From Pardosa pseudoannulata (Eukaryota > Arthropoda > Arachnida > Araneae > Lycosidae), in NCBI GenBank assembly GCA_032207245.1, contig CM063502.1, positions 114,243,230-114,307,229 on the forward strand: DNA of 64,000 nucleotides, read 5' to 3'. Both the position numbers and the translations under genes were made by a program. Below the pieces are notes generated by a model. The model did no database searches, had not been told where the DNA came from, and saw only the letters and a list, made by a program, of their open reading frames with translations. This document shows, one piece after another, positions 11,719-23,165 of the stretch (position 1 is the stretch's first letter; the number at the start of each line of letters is the position of its first letter).

Positions 11719-11925
11719 ATGTCGGGTCTTCACGTGTTACAAAAACTTTTCCCACTATCCGCTAACGCCATTTTCGCCCGAAAGCCTTTAGTAGCTTGTG
11801 CCTTACGGTCTCCTGTAAGTTTTTTCTTAGTCAGTCGAAATTTTTCATCTGAAAACATGAGTAAGCCACAGGTTTTCTTTGATATTGCTGCTGATAAGAC
11901 TCCACTGGGACGTATTGTTATGGAG
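11719..11925 (+). CDS. PPIF: Cyclophilin exon 1
   Basis: Encodes the presequence-like segment and the first strand of the barrel ([19 protein letters not shown]). The donor GTAACT follows ATGGAG. A consensus-like GTAAGT also occurs inside the exon at 11815; using it would shift or remove the second half. Confidence 0.93.
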
Positions 11926-14900
11926 GTAACTGAATATTTCTAATATTTAATTGTACCGGTTTGTTAAGACCGGCATCCTGTGATTATGTAGCAAATGGTA
12001 TGTTAAAACGAGTTTGTCAATTCCCATTCTAAGCTAAACTTGGTAAATCATTTGTATTCCATTGTTTACGTTTCTTTTAAGTTTATGTTGGGTTAAGTTC
12101 TCTTTAATTTATTTGTCAGTTACTTGGATAACGCCCCCCCCCCTTCCTGCTTAAAATTGCTCACTGGTTAGTTTTCATATATTTATGGGGTACGCACTTG
12201 ATCTTTGTCGTTTATATAAGATGTAATGAATCTATTAGCAGATAAAAAATTTAATAAATTAAAATTCTTGTTTTTCTCAACTCTGATTAATTTAACCTTT
12301 TTAATGTCGAAATTTGTTACTTGTAGGTAATGTAGTACTATTTAAAATCGTATGTGTTGTGTTCAATATTTTTATTTCTTGCTTTTTCTTTTAGCTTCGT
12401 AAAGATGTTGTACCCCGGACAGCTGGTAAGCATAGTTTCCTTTGTCTCTTCTACCACCATTAAAGAATTAGCGTTTAAAGTAACTTCATTGTTCTTAAAA
12501 TTCAATGAATTCTAAGACTCATCATGGCTATTTCCCAGTTCGGTGGGCCCGCGGTACCGAGTTCGGTGGGGACGCCAAGCGTGGGAGACATCGCCAAATT
12601 CTAGAACCCTATTTTCTGGCAAACCTTGCTCTTTTCGGACTCTTCCACCAGCCCCTGATAAAGGTGGGGGTGTCAATTGGCGCCTTTATTTTAGGGTATT
12701 GGGGGAAATGACACGTGATTTGAATATCTGACCCTTATTGGTTCCTGTAACTAACAGTACTCCAAGACCGCCGAATTTGGATTTTCTAGCGTCCATTTCG
12801 GCTGTGCTCTGGAGGTTTGTCCATTTTGCCTGAGCTCTTGTAGTATTTTTAATTCGTTTTTTTAAATTTAATACTGGAGCTCACACCAATACAATTGAGG
12901 GCTTGTTGAGCTCAATTAAGAGATCCCTCCGCACAGTTTGCAAGTGTGAAAATAAATTTGATTCGTACCTTTGTGTATTTACGTGAAGGAAAATGAAAGA
13001 AAATTTGTAAGATGCTTTTTAGGACTTTTTAAGTCAGATCAAACGTGTATATCCACGAACAACACAGGATACTTAAATTAGGTTAGCGCTTTATTTATTT
13101 TATATCTTATGCTTAATTTTCAGAGAGTAAAAAGTGATGTTATATTTCACATTTATATTTTTTTATTTACGGCTTTTTGAACTTTATTCAAAATTGTGTC
13201 TTAATTTAATACAAAATGAAAAAGAAATATTTTTAAACTATATTATTTTATAGTGTATTACATTGTTAAAAGTGATACGCTAAGTAATAAAAGTAATTTT
13301 ATTTCGACCGTCTACCGTTATTGTTACGGGAGATCAAGGGGAGCTTTCCCTCACTTAGATAAGAAAAATCATTTCACTCCCTTACTTCCTTCAGACTTTT
13401 AAGCTAAAAATTTATTTATTTAAAACATTTACTTCGTTCTTATATTTTCATTTTAAGCTAATAATTTCGAGAAGTAATTTGTACCGTACTTTATTACTTT
13501 TTAATCTTTTGATAGTTTTAAAGTAATTTTAACAACCATATTTTATAAATATATCTAATTTTATAAGCATAATTGCCTAAATATACCAACTAATGCTTTT
13601 ATTTTGCTTTATTTGCACTTATTGCAAAAATTCCGCACTGTTTAGTTTAATAACCAGTACAAAAGCGCCTTTAAATAGATTAAAACTAAAATTTCAATTT
13701 ATATTCATCTTAACAAAATTGAACCTTTTTTTTGTCCAAAATATGTTTTGAAATTGGGTATAAACTTAATACACAAATTGTAAACATCACTTGGAGACAA
13801 TTTGGCGATCCCTTGTACAGAAATAGCGCCAAAAACATGGCGGCGGGGCCCCCGGAATTGGGAATGTTGACCGCTCCATGTCCATGTGCCAAATTCCACC
13901 TTATCTGTTTGCAAGCTCAAGAAAAGGTAAATTCCCAATTCCGGGGGCCCCGTCGCCATGTTTTAACATTATTATGAAGAAGACTGTATTCCATTCGTCT
14001 TAACTCTGCACCACAACTTAACACATATACATATATATTAAATTTCATTAGTTGTACAGTTTTTCAAAATTGTTATGGTGTTGTACTCTTGTTCCCATAG
14101 CTCCACTGATGTTTTATTAAAGTCTATTCTTAAAGATAACATAATCATAGTTTTGAGAACACTTAGAATCTATTTTGAAATTAGTGTTATTTTTTCCCTC
14201 TAATCTAATTATAATTTTAATTTTTCCTCTTTTCTATTTAAATTTATCTAAACTGTGAGTAAGATTATATTCTTTGGTTTTAGATAATTTAACCATTTTT
14301 TTTGGGGGGGGGGAGAATTGTTAACCTAAACTGGTGCCTTATTTATTTCAACTAAATATTAACCCACTACAGTTCTAATTGTAAGTTTGTTTTCTGAATA
14401 GTTTTGATGTGGTTGTAATTGGTATCTTACCAAATCTTTAACTTTGGTTGGTTTCATGGTTGCTTTGTTCTATACTATAGTTATATATTGTGTTGAAACT
14501 AGAAAAACTTACCTTTAACAGAAAACTTCAGAGCCCTCTGCACTGGTGAAAAAGGATTTGGGTATAAGGATAGTACATTCCATCGTGTAATTCCTGGATT
14601 TATGTGTCAAGGAGGCGACTTCACCAAGCACAATGGAACTGGTGGTAAATCCATCTATGGAAACAAATTTGAAGATGAGAACTTCATTTTGAAGCACACC
14701 GGTCCTGGTAGGTGTTGATACTAAAGTCATAAGCTTTTAAACTTGTTTAAACCCATAAGTTAATCTAAATTTCATTTAGCCATATTTAAACAATTGATAT
14801 TTAATAAAATTAAAATATTTTAACATACCAATCTAAGTGTACTACTCTTATATTGAAATTTAATAGGTTTCATGCAGATTTTAGATACCTTAATAGTTTA

Positions 14901-16926
14901 ACTAAGGTTTGATATGTCAACAAATCCTTTTAAAAAATCAAGCTATTTGTCTAAAATTCTCTAAATATTGATGTCTAACAACATTGCATATATAGTTTAA
15001 TATTAAGGGAAATATATATTTTTATTTTATGCGAATGAGTCACTTGCTATGTACCTCTAGATAATGCCTAGAAAAGATACTTTTGCTATACAAACTAATG
15101 TTCTTGTTAAAACATTTAAAATGCTAAACAATCATATGTATAAAATATGCTTCTAGATTAATTTTCTTTTGTTGCTTAAGTCCTAAGGACTGAACTGCAG
15201 TGGCTAGGACAGTTGCTATCCGAACTTAGCAATATTGTGAGCATTGATATGCCACCTCTAGTAATCCATTGGATATCTACTTTGGAGCATGCAGTAAATG
15301 TACTGAATCATAGTATACTAAGAACTGTTAATGATTTGAATGCAAATTCACTTGCTGTTGGGGATTGGAGACTATTTTTATGTGAAATGTCTTTGAGAGA
15401 AATGAGTGATTAGAAGGCAAGATTTAATTATATATGTAAATTTTGGAAGCAATATAATAGTGTTTTAGGAGAGATGAGAAATCAGTATTTGATCTGGTAA
15501 GGGTATCGGTATTTTACTGGTGTTATGAAGATTGAAAGTCATTTTATTTAAAAATGTTTTGAAAGTAACCATAAATATGGACATTTAAACTAATTCAGTT
15601 GGAAACAGGGGAATTACTATATAAAATGTCAATTAAATGGAACTGGGTGGGTCTATAATGGATTTGATTCTTATATGGGTATGTTCATCTAATGTAGAGA
15701 TAACGAACAATTGTCATATTTTCAGAGTTAAGTTTTTACATGTAATGAAATAAGTTTGCTCACTAAAAAACTGATATTACAGGTTAAGGGCTTTCTTCTA
15801 ACTTTTTAGCTAATCTGCAATTTTTGAAATTAAAGTTTTAAGTTATCTTTAACTATTTCATGTGAAGTTTTATTCATGCTTTAATGTAAGCATTATGTTT
15901 CAGGCATTCTGTCTATGGCTAATTCAGGGAAGAACACTAATGGCTCTCAGTTCTTCATTTGCACAGATAAAACTTCATGGTAAGTAACTGTTTACCTTTA
16001 ATGTGTTCATCGGTAACAGTAATGTAAAAGTGCTTCTGTATATATCTGATATAAACTTTTACATTAAAATTTTAAGTGCTTTATTGACAGGATCATGGGT
16101 TGAGTTGTACTTGTTGTTTGAAGTCTTATTAGAAAGTTATAGATTTTAGTTAAATTAGTTTTGAAAACTGCCAGGGTATACTGAATTTGATTAGATTTGA
16201 CTGTCTTATTTATCTTGCAAAATATCTTAATTGCAATTAGTGTTTTGAAAATTTTGTTTGCTAATATTTGGCATGAGATGGTAACATTTTATTCAATTCT
16301 AGCCAACATTGTGCTGGTCAACTGTCTTTCAAATTAACTTGGCAAATGTTACTGTAGTTAAGTTTGTAATATTTACATGATTTATGGTAAATACAGTAGA
16401 TTAAGTATGTAAAGGGTTTTTCCTGTATAAATTTATTATGTTTGAAGCACAGTATTTTAGTAGGATCACTAACATTTTAGAGTTTTTGTAACCAATGTAA
16501 CTTTTTAAGTAATTTGGCTGAGATCTTGGCCTTTTAACAGTACCTGATATATTTTGAAAGTGGCTGAATAAAAAAAAAAAATTGTGAAACTTAAGTTTCC
16601 TTTTGAATAATTCTTATATATATTTAAATTTTCTTTGTATTTACTTGTTAGATCAGATCTTGTAATGTCTTGGTTTATTCTATAGTATTTCCTATTTTGA
16701 TAGACATTAGTTTAGCTTTGCAAAGTTACTTGGCCCATTTCTCTTAAGCATTTCTTGGAATTCCATGTATTTTATTTTGTTCTTCTATTCTAGGCTTGAT
16801 GGAAAGCATGTAGTATTTGGGCAAGTAATTGAAGGAATGGATGTTGTAAAGAAAGTTGAAAGCTTTGGTAGTCATAATGGTCAAACTTCCAAGAAAATAA
16901 TTGTTACTAATTGTGGTGAATTGTAA
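11719..16926 (+). CDS. PPIF: Cyclophilin, peptidyl-prolyl cis-trans isomerase (5 exons, 210 aa)
   Basis: Exons 11719-11925, 12395-12425, 14522-14707, 15904-15979 and 16794-16926 join at GT..AG introns into 633 nt. The enzyme interconverts cis and trans proline peptide bonds and is the target of cyclosporin A. From the internal Met47 the protein has 164 residues, the CypA length. CypA-numbered active-site residues are present: R55 in FHRVIPGF, F113 in QFFIC, W121 and H126 in [10 protein letters not shown]. The first 46 residues are rich in Arg, Ser, Leu and Ala with no acidic residue until the end, like a mitochondrial presequence, so the long form resembles cyclophilin D (PPIF). Start at 11719 is the first ATG after an upstream in-frame stop. 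ATG 11857 could give a cytosolic form. Whether this is the PPIF or PPIA ortholog, or serves both roles, is not settled by sequence alone. Confidence 0.95.
12395..12425 (+). CDS. PPIF: Cyclophilin exon 2 (31-nt microexon)
   Basis: A very short exon encoding [10 protein letters not shown] plus one base of the next codon. Acceptor TTTTAG and donor GTAAGC flank it. It restores the conserved link into TAENFRAL. Confidence 0.93.
12426..14521 (+). other. Cyclophilin intron 2
   Basis: 2.1-kb intron. It holds a GC-richer patch at 12530-12690 of unknown origin and the 34-bp inverted repeat at 13832-13964. No exon-like sequence otherwise. Confidence 0.7.
13832..13964. repeat. GC-rich inverted repeat, 34-bp arms
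   Basis: Arms at 13832-13865 and 13931-13964 pair in 33 of 34 positions around a 65-nt spacer. The arms begin AAAACATGGCG and include GGGGCCCCCGGAATTGGGAA, a sharp GC contrast with the surrounding intron. It could be a small foldback or MITE-type insertion, or a local inverted duplication. No target duplication was identified. Confidence 0.85.
14522..14707 (+). CDS. PPIF: Cyclophilin exon 3
   Basis: Encodes the core from [15 protein letters not shown] through the catalytic [15 protein letters not shown] to LKHTGPG. Acceptor TTTAACAG, donor GTAGGT; it joins exon 4 within a Gly codon. Confidence 0.95.
15904..15979 (+). CDS. PPIF: Cyclophilin exon 4
   Basis: Encodes [19 protein letters not shown] up to the first two bases of the cyclosporin-binding Trp codon. 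Acceptor TTTCAG, donor GTAAGT. Confidence 0.95.
16794..16926 (+). CDS. PPIF: Cyclophilin exon 5 with stop codon
   Basis: Completes Trp and encodes [15 protein letters not shown] to the C-terminal TNCGEL, then TAA at 16924-16926. Acceptor TTCTAG. Confidence 0.95.
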
Positions 16927-16963
16927 TGTGTAACTCGTATTTTTGTATTTTTTTTTTATTTCG

Positions 16964-16969
16964 AATAAA
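16964..16969 (+). terminator. Cyclophilin polyadenylation signal
   Basis: AATAAA 38 nt after the stop codon. TGTGTT-type GT-rich sequence follows at about 16987, as expected for a cleavage site between them. Confidence 0.75.
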
Positions 16970-17183
16970 GCATTGTCATTAATATAAATGTGTTCAAAGT
17001 AGAGGTTTATTTAGCCTATAGTTGATCTGAACTAGTTGATTAGAATGTAATCTACTAGTTATTTATGAAACTTTTTGTCTAAGAGTGGAAAAATTTCTTA
17101 TCTCTTCAACTACACTTCATTTAGTTGATTTTGATGATGCTCTTGAAATTGGAAAGTTTGCTATCCCATGCTTCCTGGAAAAT

Positions 17184-17330
17184 TAGCCAAATGGTTAGTG
17201 CTGACCTTTGATTCTGTAGTTTGTAGGTTCAAATCTTGAGGCATGGATATTCTAGCCATTCATAATTGGCTTTAAGCAGGTCCCAGACACATTAGCCCTT
17301 GTGATACAAAATAGTAGGCTATAGCACTCT
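17184..17330 (+). mobile_element. tRNA-derived SINE (family 1), + orientation
   Basis: Diverged copy. The A-box-like TAGCCAAATGGTTAG and B-box-like GGTTCAAATCTTG are followed by the family body (GGCATGGATATTC, GGCTTTAAGCAGGTC, TTAGCCCTTGTG). Confidence 0.75.
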
Positions 17331-18551
17331 TAATCAAGTCTTTGAAAATCAGTTTGCTGTTAATCTTTTGTAATAATATAATCACTGCCTAGTCTAATAA
17401 GGAAGTAAAAGGTATAGTTTATTGGAATGGTGTGTAGGTGTGCTGTTTTGGTAATATTAAAGGCAAAAGTCAGTCAGAACTTCAACATTAAATATTTAAC
17501 ACTGCTTCAAGCCTTTGTCGATTTCATTTGATAACATTCTTTTTCAGGTTCAGTGTTTTGAGGTATTTTCCACTCCTAACGCACTGGTCTTAGGTTCAGT
17601 CATCTGGCTGTGGAAGGTTGACTCAACCTTTTATCCCTGCAGTGGGTAGACTGAGGACCAAGCATGTATAACTAAACATTAAGAGTTCCACGAAGTTTAT
17701 CATCTAATGGGATGTGCATTGCATTCCAGTTCCCTTGGACTTTAAAAAAAGAGGTTGGCAATGTATATTGTGGACCTCACATTAACTGTATTGCTGGGAA
17801 GTTTAGTTTAACATTCTCTTTAAACTTTAGGGCAAAGGATTTATAGTTCTTAATGGAAAATTGAATTGGATAAACTACAACTGTTTGGGAGAACAAACAT
17901 GGCTGTGAGATTAATTCTTTGCTCGATCAGTGTCAAAATTTATTTTCCATCTGCAAAATTGAATTTAGTAAAGTCTTAATATTATAGCCTGTTAACAAAT
18001 GCCAAAAAGCAGGGTAGATCTGTGAATTGCTCATGGTTCACAATTTATCACAAGTGGTATACATTGTTAAGGAAAAAAATTTGTTAGTTGTTCAATACAA
18101 TTATACCGTAACACATATGAAGTGAGTGATAATGTATTTTTAATAAGTGTTCTAGATAAGATAATTTCATGTGATAAAATGTCTCATACATATGTCAGGT
18201 TGGTTGTATGGGGGGGGGGGGAATCTAAAAATGATCAACTTGTTTGAAACTTACTTTGAAATCATTGAGTTATCTGTTAAGTAGTAAAAAAAGTATGTTT
18301 GATATGTAGTAAATAACAGATTTTTGTTTTGAGTTGGGGGGGGATATTTAAAATATTAAAAAGGTATATGAATAATTTCTCAGCTTCAAATGTACTATTT
18401 TCCCTAAATCATGCCTAGAATTTAAAACAATTGCATCCAAGCTAATTTCAATCTTTGTTTACATTTTCCACTAAGCAAGGTTAAGTTTTTGTAAAGTAAA
18501 TTACATAAATAAAACACATTTTTAAGTTGAATAAAAACTAAATTTTTATTG

Positions 18552-18768
18552 TACATTTTATGTAATTTTCTCTATTCTGCAGACTTAGCTTTAAAAAAAA
18601 TTCTGAAGAATATATAATGAATAATTTAACCATAAAATTTAAAAAGAAACTTATAATTAGAATTTTTACAAAACAAATTTTCTGCATTTGTGTAACATTG
18701 TGAAGCAAATAAATATTTTATGGAAATTCCTAGTGAATGTTTGTTTCTATTATCAGAATGACAAAAAT
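18552..18768. repeat. Unclassified interspersed repeat, copy 1
   Basis: Shares ordered blocks (ATTTTATRTAATTTTCT, GAATATATAATGAATAATTT, GTTTRTTTCTAWTATCA) with 44364-44612 in NHEJ1 intron 2, same orientation. No coding content or terminal structure identified. Confidence 0.5.
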
Positions 18769-19609
18769 ATGTATAATTTTTGTCATAATATGAATAAATT
18801 TTTACGTGGTTCAACAAAAATAATGGTATTTTATGGCAAAGACTAAGCAAGACACAATGTGTAAATCATGGGATTGCACTTCTGAATGATCCCGTGGTTC
18901 AGACAACAATTCCGGGTAAAATCATTGCTCATGTAAACGGGTTTTTTTTTTACCCTCAAAATAAAATCCCTTTTACCGGGGAACTTAACTGGAACATGTT
19001 AACGGGGCTTATAGGTATCTTAAACTGCTCAGTTATTTTGTACTATTTCAATCAACTTAAGTTTGATTTTCTTAGGAAAATTCCTATTTACAAAGGGGGT
19101 TTTTTTTTCTTATTTTTATGAAGACTTGTTTACATAATGGGGGTATTTACAAATCTTGGAGCTGATGTCACTGTTTCGTATTATGAAAAAAAAAATCATT
19201 GGATTGTATTAACATTTTATGTTCCAAATTAATTTTCCTCATCAGGCAGTTGAAATATGCTTCTTTCAGTAGCCACCTGTGATATAAAATGTCTTGTTAC
19301 TCTATAGTACTGTTTTTAAACTTATATTTAATAAATATAAAACTGTGCTATTAAGTTATTTTCTAGTTGGTAAGTAGTTTGTAGGAAAAAGAAATCTTAA
19401 ACTTTATATTTTTTCATTCTAGGAAATTTTTTTATAATGTTTATAGGGGACAGTTTGGCATTAGTCTTAGTGACAAACACACAAGCACCTAGGGCCTCAT
19501 TGGCTATGAAAAATAAATTTGTACTGAGCTACTGATAGCTTATATTGCATGAAAGAGCTTTTAAACTTCTTTCATTTTGATATCTAGTTTATGACTCCGT
19601 TAAAAGATT

Positions 19610-19757
19610 CCGAATGGTTAGAGCTATGATCTTTGGTACTGAAGTTTGTGGGTTCAAATCCCACTGTGGCATGGATGTTTGTAGCTATTCAGAATCGGCT
19701 TTAAACTGTAGATCCTGGCCTCATTAGCTCTTGTGTTGCAAAATAGACCATAGCATT
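19610..19757 (+). mobile_element. tRNA-derived SINE (family 1), + orientation
   Basis: Head CCGAATGGTTAGAGC with B box GGGTTCAAATCCCACTG, then the shared body ending AAATAGACCATAGCA. The tRNA-like half is well preserved. Confidence 0.8.
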
Positions 19758-20259
19758 AAAAAAAATCCTTTAAGCAATCTCAAAATATTAATATTTTTAC
19801 TTCCAAAGCATTTCATTTCCTTACAAATTCACTGTTATATTAGATACATAACAGTATTAATTCTTTTACTTGTGACATGAGAATATGTTAAGTATCTCAT
19901 TTAATACTTTATCTTTTTTTACTTCCTTGAACAAAGTAAGGGTATTGTAATTTCAGAGCTCAAATTTCAACTAAAATGTTTATTTTGACAATGACTGACT
20001 GAAGTTTGAACATTTTAAGTGTTATGTCTGTATGTACATCTAAGAAAACGTTAAATATCCATTTTGATCAATCCTGAATTACTTTTTTTTATGTATGTAT
20101 ATAACTTACATATTTCGAAAATTATTAGTCGTAGGAAGTCTGAATTTTCTTGTAGAAGTCATTACATTTAGTTGTGCACCCCTGCTTTTCATTGCATTCC
20201 TAGTTTTATAAAACAAAATATTTCAATATAATGGGTAATTAAACAGTAGGGCTTGACAG

Positions 20260-21000
20260 ATAAATGAATCGACATACTATTTCGAAATCTTGTATTTAAG
20301 ACTACGATAACATCCAATTGAGCTCCTCCTTATTTGATTGCAGTTTTCATGCTATATAATTAATGCTGTGTGGCAGCAACAAAACAAATAGCTGCAAAAT
20401 GTTGAAAAACTTAATAAGTAGGGCAATTATAACATCTTGCTGTGCTTCTCCACTATTAATGGCAATCTAAACACTATAACAAATATTTCAGTGTAACAGA
20501 TAATAATATACATTATACTAAATATTTTCTTTGTGTAAGTTTTAACTTAAAAATGATTAGTATGAAATGTTCAAATTTTGTAGTTAGGTCATAATAAAAG
20601 TTTAAATATAATATTAAATAATATATGTTATGAAATTTTTCATTGTGTGGGAATATCACAAAAACCATTCGCTGTAAAATGTGGAAATTTTGTATATAAG
20701 ACAATTGTAACATCCAGTTGTACATATTTTTTTATTGCAATCTGCAAGTAATATAATGGAAAAAATCTAATTTAATATATATTAATGCTGTGGGACGTAA
20801 CTAACAATCTATTAGCTGTTGAAGATTGAAATATTGTATTTGTCTAGCACATCTAGTTGTCCTCCTGCTCTTTGGATTTCCCTTTAAAAGCTTTTTAGTG
20901 AAAATTTCAATATAACATATTAAAGCTGTATAGACGTAAATCAAAAAGCAGTTGTAAAATGTTGAAATTTAGTATTTAGAACTATTCTAACATCAGGGGT
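20260..21000. repeat. ~150-bp tandem repeat, second array
   Basis: At least four diverged units marked by TAACATC-(C/T)AGTTG followed by TTTATTGCAATCTGC-like and TTTCAATATAACA-like blocks (near 20308, 20430, 20708, 20845, with a last partial at about 20990). The unit matches the array at 5880-6300. A SINE inserted just after the last unit. Confidence 0.55.
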
Positions 21001-21055
21001 GATTGTGCTCCATTGTTACCCTAGAATTCCAGGTTTTTCCAATTACCCATCTTTG

Positions 21056-21228
21056 GTTTGGTTTGGAGTGCTACGGTCTACTTTTTGCAACACGAGGGCT
21101 AATGAGACCGGGACCTACAGCTTAAAGCCGATTCCGAACGGCTACGAACATCCATGCCCTTGTGGGATTCGAACCCACGAACTCTGGTACCGAAGGCCAG
21201 CACCCTAACCAATCGGCCATCGTTCGGC
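21056..21228 (-). mobile_element. tRNA-derived SINE (family 1), best-preserved copy with TSD
   Basis: Flanked by a perfect 13-bp direct repeat TTACCCATCTTTG (21043-21055 and 21229-21241). On the - strand it begins GCCGAACGATGGCCGATTGG (A-box region), has a B box GGGTTCGAATCCCAC, then a ~95-bp unrelated body ending in CCAAACC-type repeats instead of poly(A). Length is 173 bp. The tail suggests mobilisation by a LINE that recognises a short-repeat 3' end; this is inference. Confidence 0.92.
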
Positions 21229-22309
21229 TTACCCATCTTTGTAAATATCTTCTGAGTTGAAAATTTCTACAATGGAATTTAGCATTTAAAGAAGAAAAAA
21301 AAAATTTTTTAATAAATTAAAAAAGTTTTTTGTCAAACTTTGGTTATTACTTGTGTTTTGTGATTCAGCTGCAGAGCAAGTATTCTATTGCAGTCAGCAT
21401 TTCTGCTCAATGTGGGGAGGGGGTAGAAGAGGAGAGATCATTTTCTGAACAAGCTTTACCTTTGAATGGGTGTTGATTTATGTGCATACACTGAGAAACA
21501 AAATCTTTTTGAATTTTGAAGGCAATATGTGAATGATGATACTGCTGTTGCATTGTACAAAATAAAAATAAAAGTACAATATAATAGGCATACAAGGATG
21601 TCATGCAGTATGCACATCAGAGATTTTCTTATTTCTAACACTCCAAAAGAAATTTATTTTTGAAGTTAGCATTGATATTTTTATTTAACATCACCAAGTT
21701 AGCCATGTTTATATTATTGCTGTTCTAAAGATTTTATAAATTGCCTTCTTTTGCATCTAACTTACATATTTACCATCTTTATTCATTAATAAATTTTTGG
21801 TTTTCCAAGATGAACATAAAGCATTCTTCCTCTATAAATCTAAAATAACATTTGCAATAAAACGTAGATAGTAGAGTAGAAATGCTCATAACTTTCATAA
21901 TAAAAGTTGATAGAAAAATATATTGTAAACCTAGATAAAAGAAATTATCTGTCTTGGAATTAACACAGATAGTCCATGTAGAAGATGTGCATTTTATCAA
22001 TGAGCCACCAATACAGATGCAAATTATTAAAGAATTATCAGAGCAGTTCACATTGTGGTTCAGAGGTAGTTTATTTTTAATAGAAGTTAATGATTTTCAA
22101 GATACATTAGCTAGGTATTCTCAACTGTATGAAGACGTGTCAAAATTTTATGATTGGTTTTTTTTTTTTTTTTTTTTTTTTTTCTCCTTGGTAAGCCTGC
22201 ACAAACATAAACCATTATTTCTCTATATAAAATAGCAGATTTAAAATCACAGCCTACTAATTTACATAAATTTTGCCTGTTCTACTTTATTACATAAATG
22301 TATTGCTGA

Positions 22310-22355
22310 ACAATGGCTGAATGGATAGAATGCTGCCTGTCAATAATGGTGGTCA
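22310..22355 (+). mobile_element. SINE family 1 head fragment
   Basis: GCTGAACAATGGCTGAATGG matches the family head; the rest is not recognisable. Short, so a weak call. Confidence 0.35.
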
Positions 22356-22698
22356 CTAAATACAAGAGAAAATATACCCTGATAATTTACCCAGAATTCT
22401 GACATACTGCAGTCTTGAAACATTTCTCAGTAATGTGCTAAATTTTTATCCAATGGAGATTGTGGCTTTATAAGGGTGGGGTTAATTATTTTTAGCATTT
22501 ATATAAGTAAAAAGTATAACTTGAGGTATTTGTTGTCATAATTTTTTAACAACACACTTAATGATTTTATCAATTTTTCAATTAGAGTAATCAAAATCCT
22601 ATATTATGTGCAATGGATACATTACATTTGCATTTTCTCACTATATATGAATAATGCAACTATATGTGATATGTTTTTCTAAAACTTTAATTGAGATG

Positions 22699-22699
<1 letters not shown>

Positions 22700-22755
<56 letters not shown>
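22700..22755. repeat. (TA)n microsatellite
   Basis: About 55 bp of uninterrupted TA. Confidence 0.95.
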
Positions 22756-22757
<2 letters not shown>

Positions 22758-23039
22758 GTAACATACACAATGAATAATATTAAAAAAATGTATCAACTTG
22801 AAATGGAAAACACTATTTAAAACTGTTAAATGAAATTTTAAAATACTTTTTTTTTCTTTAAATTTCAATGTTGGAAGATCACACTAAGCAATTGAAAGTA
22901 ACTTTCCCAGAGTTTGTGAAATTCTGGAAAATTCTTCGATTGTTGTGAAATTTTGAAAAGTACTCTGAAATTTTCAAGAGCATAAAATATCCTAAAAACC
23001 ACCTGATTTCCTGGTTTTCCCTAACATGTGACAACTCTG

Positions 23040-23165
23040 CCGATACCAGAATTTGCTGGTTCTAATCCTTCTGATGTCATGAGTGTTAACAGTCATTTAG
23101 AATTAGTTTGCTGGTCCTAGACTAAATTAGCCCTTGAGTCATAAAAGAATTCCCCATAGTGTTCA
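23040..23165 (+). mobile_element. SINE family 1, diverged 3' part
   Basis: Retains the B-box side GCTGGTTCTAATCCTTCTGA and the body block TTAGAATTAGTTTGCTGGTC followed by TTAGCCCTTGAG. The A-box half is lost or unrecognisable. Confidence 0.55.

Noticed and set aside
15213..15413. 66-codon + strand frame in cyclophilin intron 3
   Set aside because: Not flanked by splice sites in the right phase and without recognisable family; cyclophilin closes correctly without it.
21954..22235. 93-codon + strand frame as a full gene
   Set aside because: The end is a poly-T run (Phe repeat). Only the inner segment 21967-22066 looks exon-like, and that is kept as a low-interest finding.
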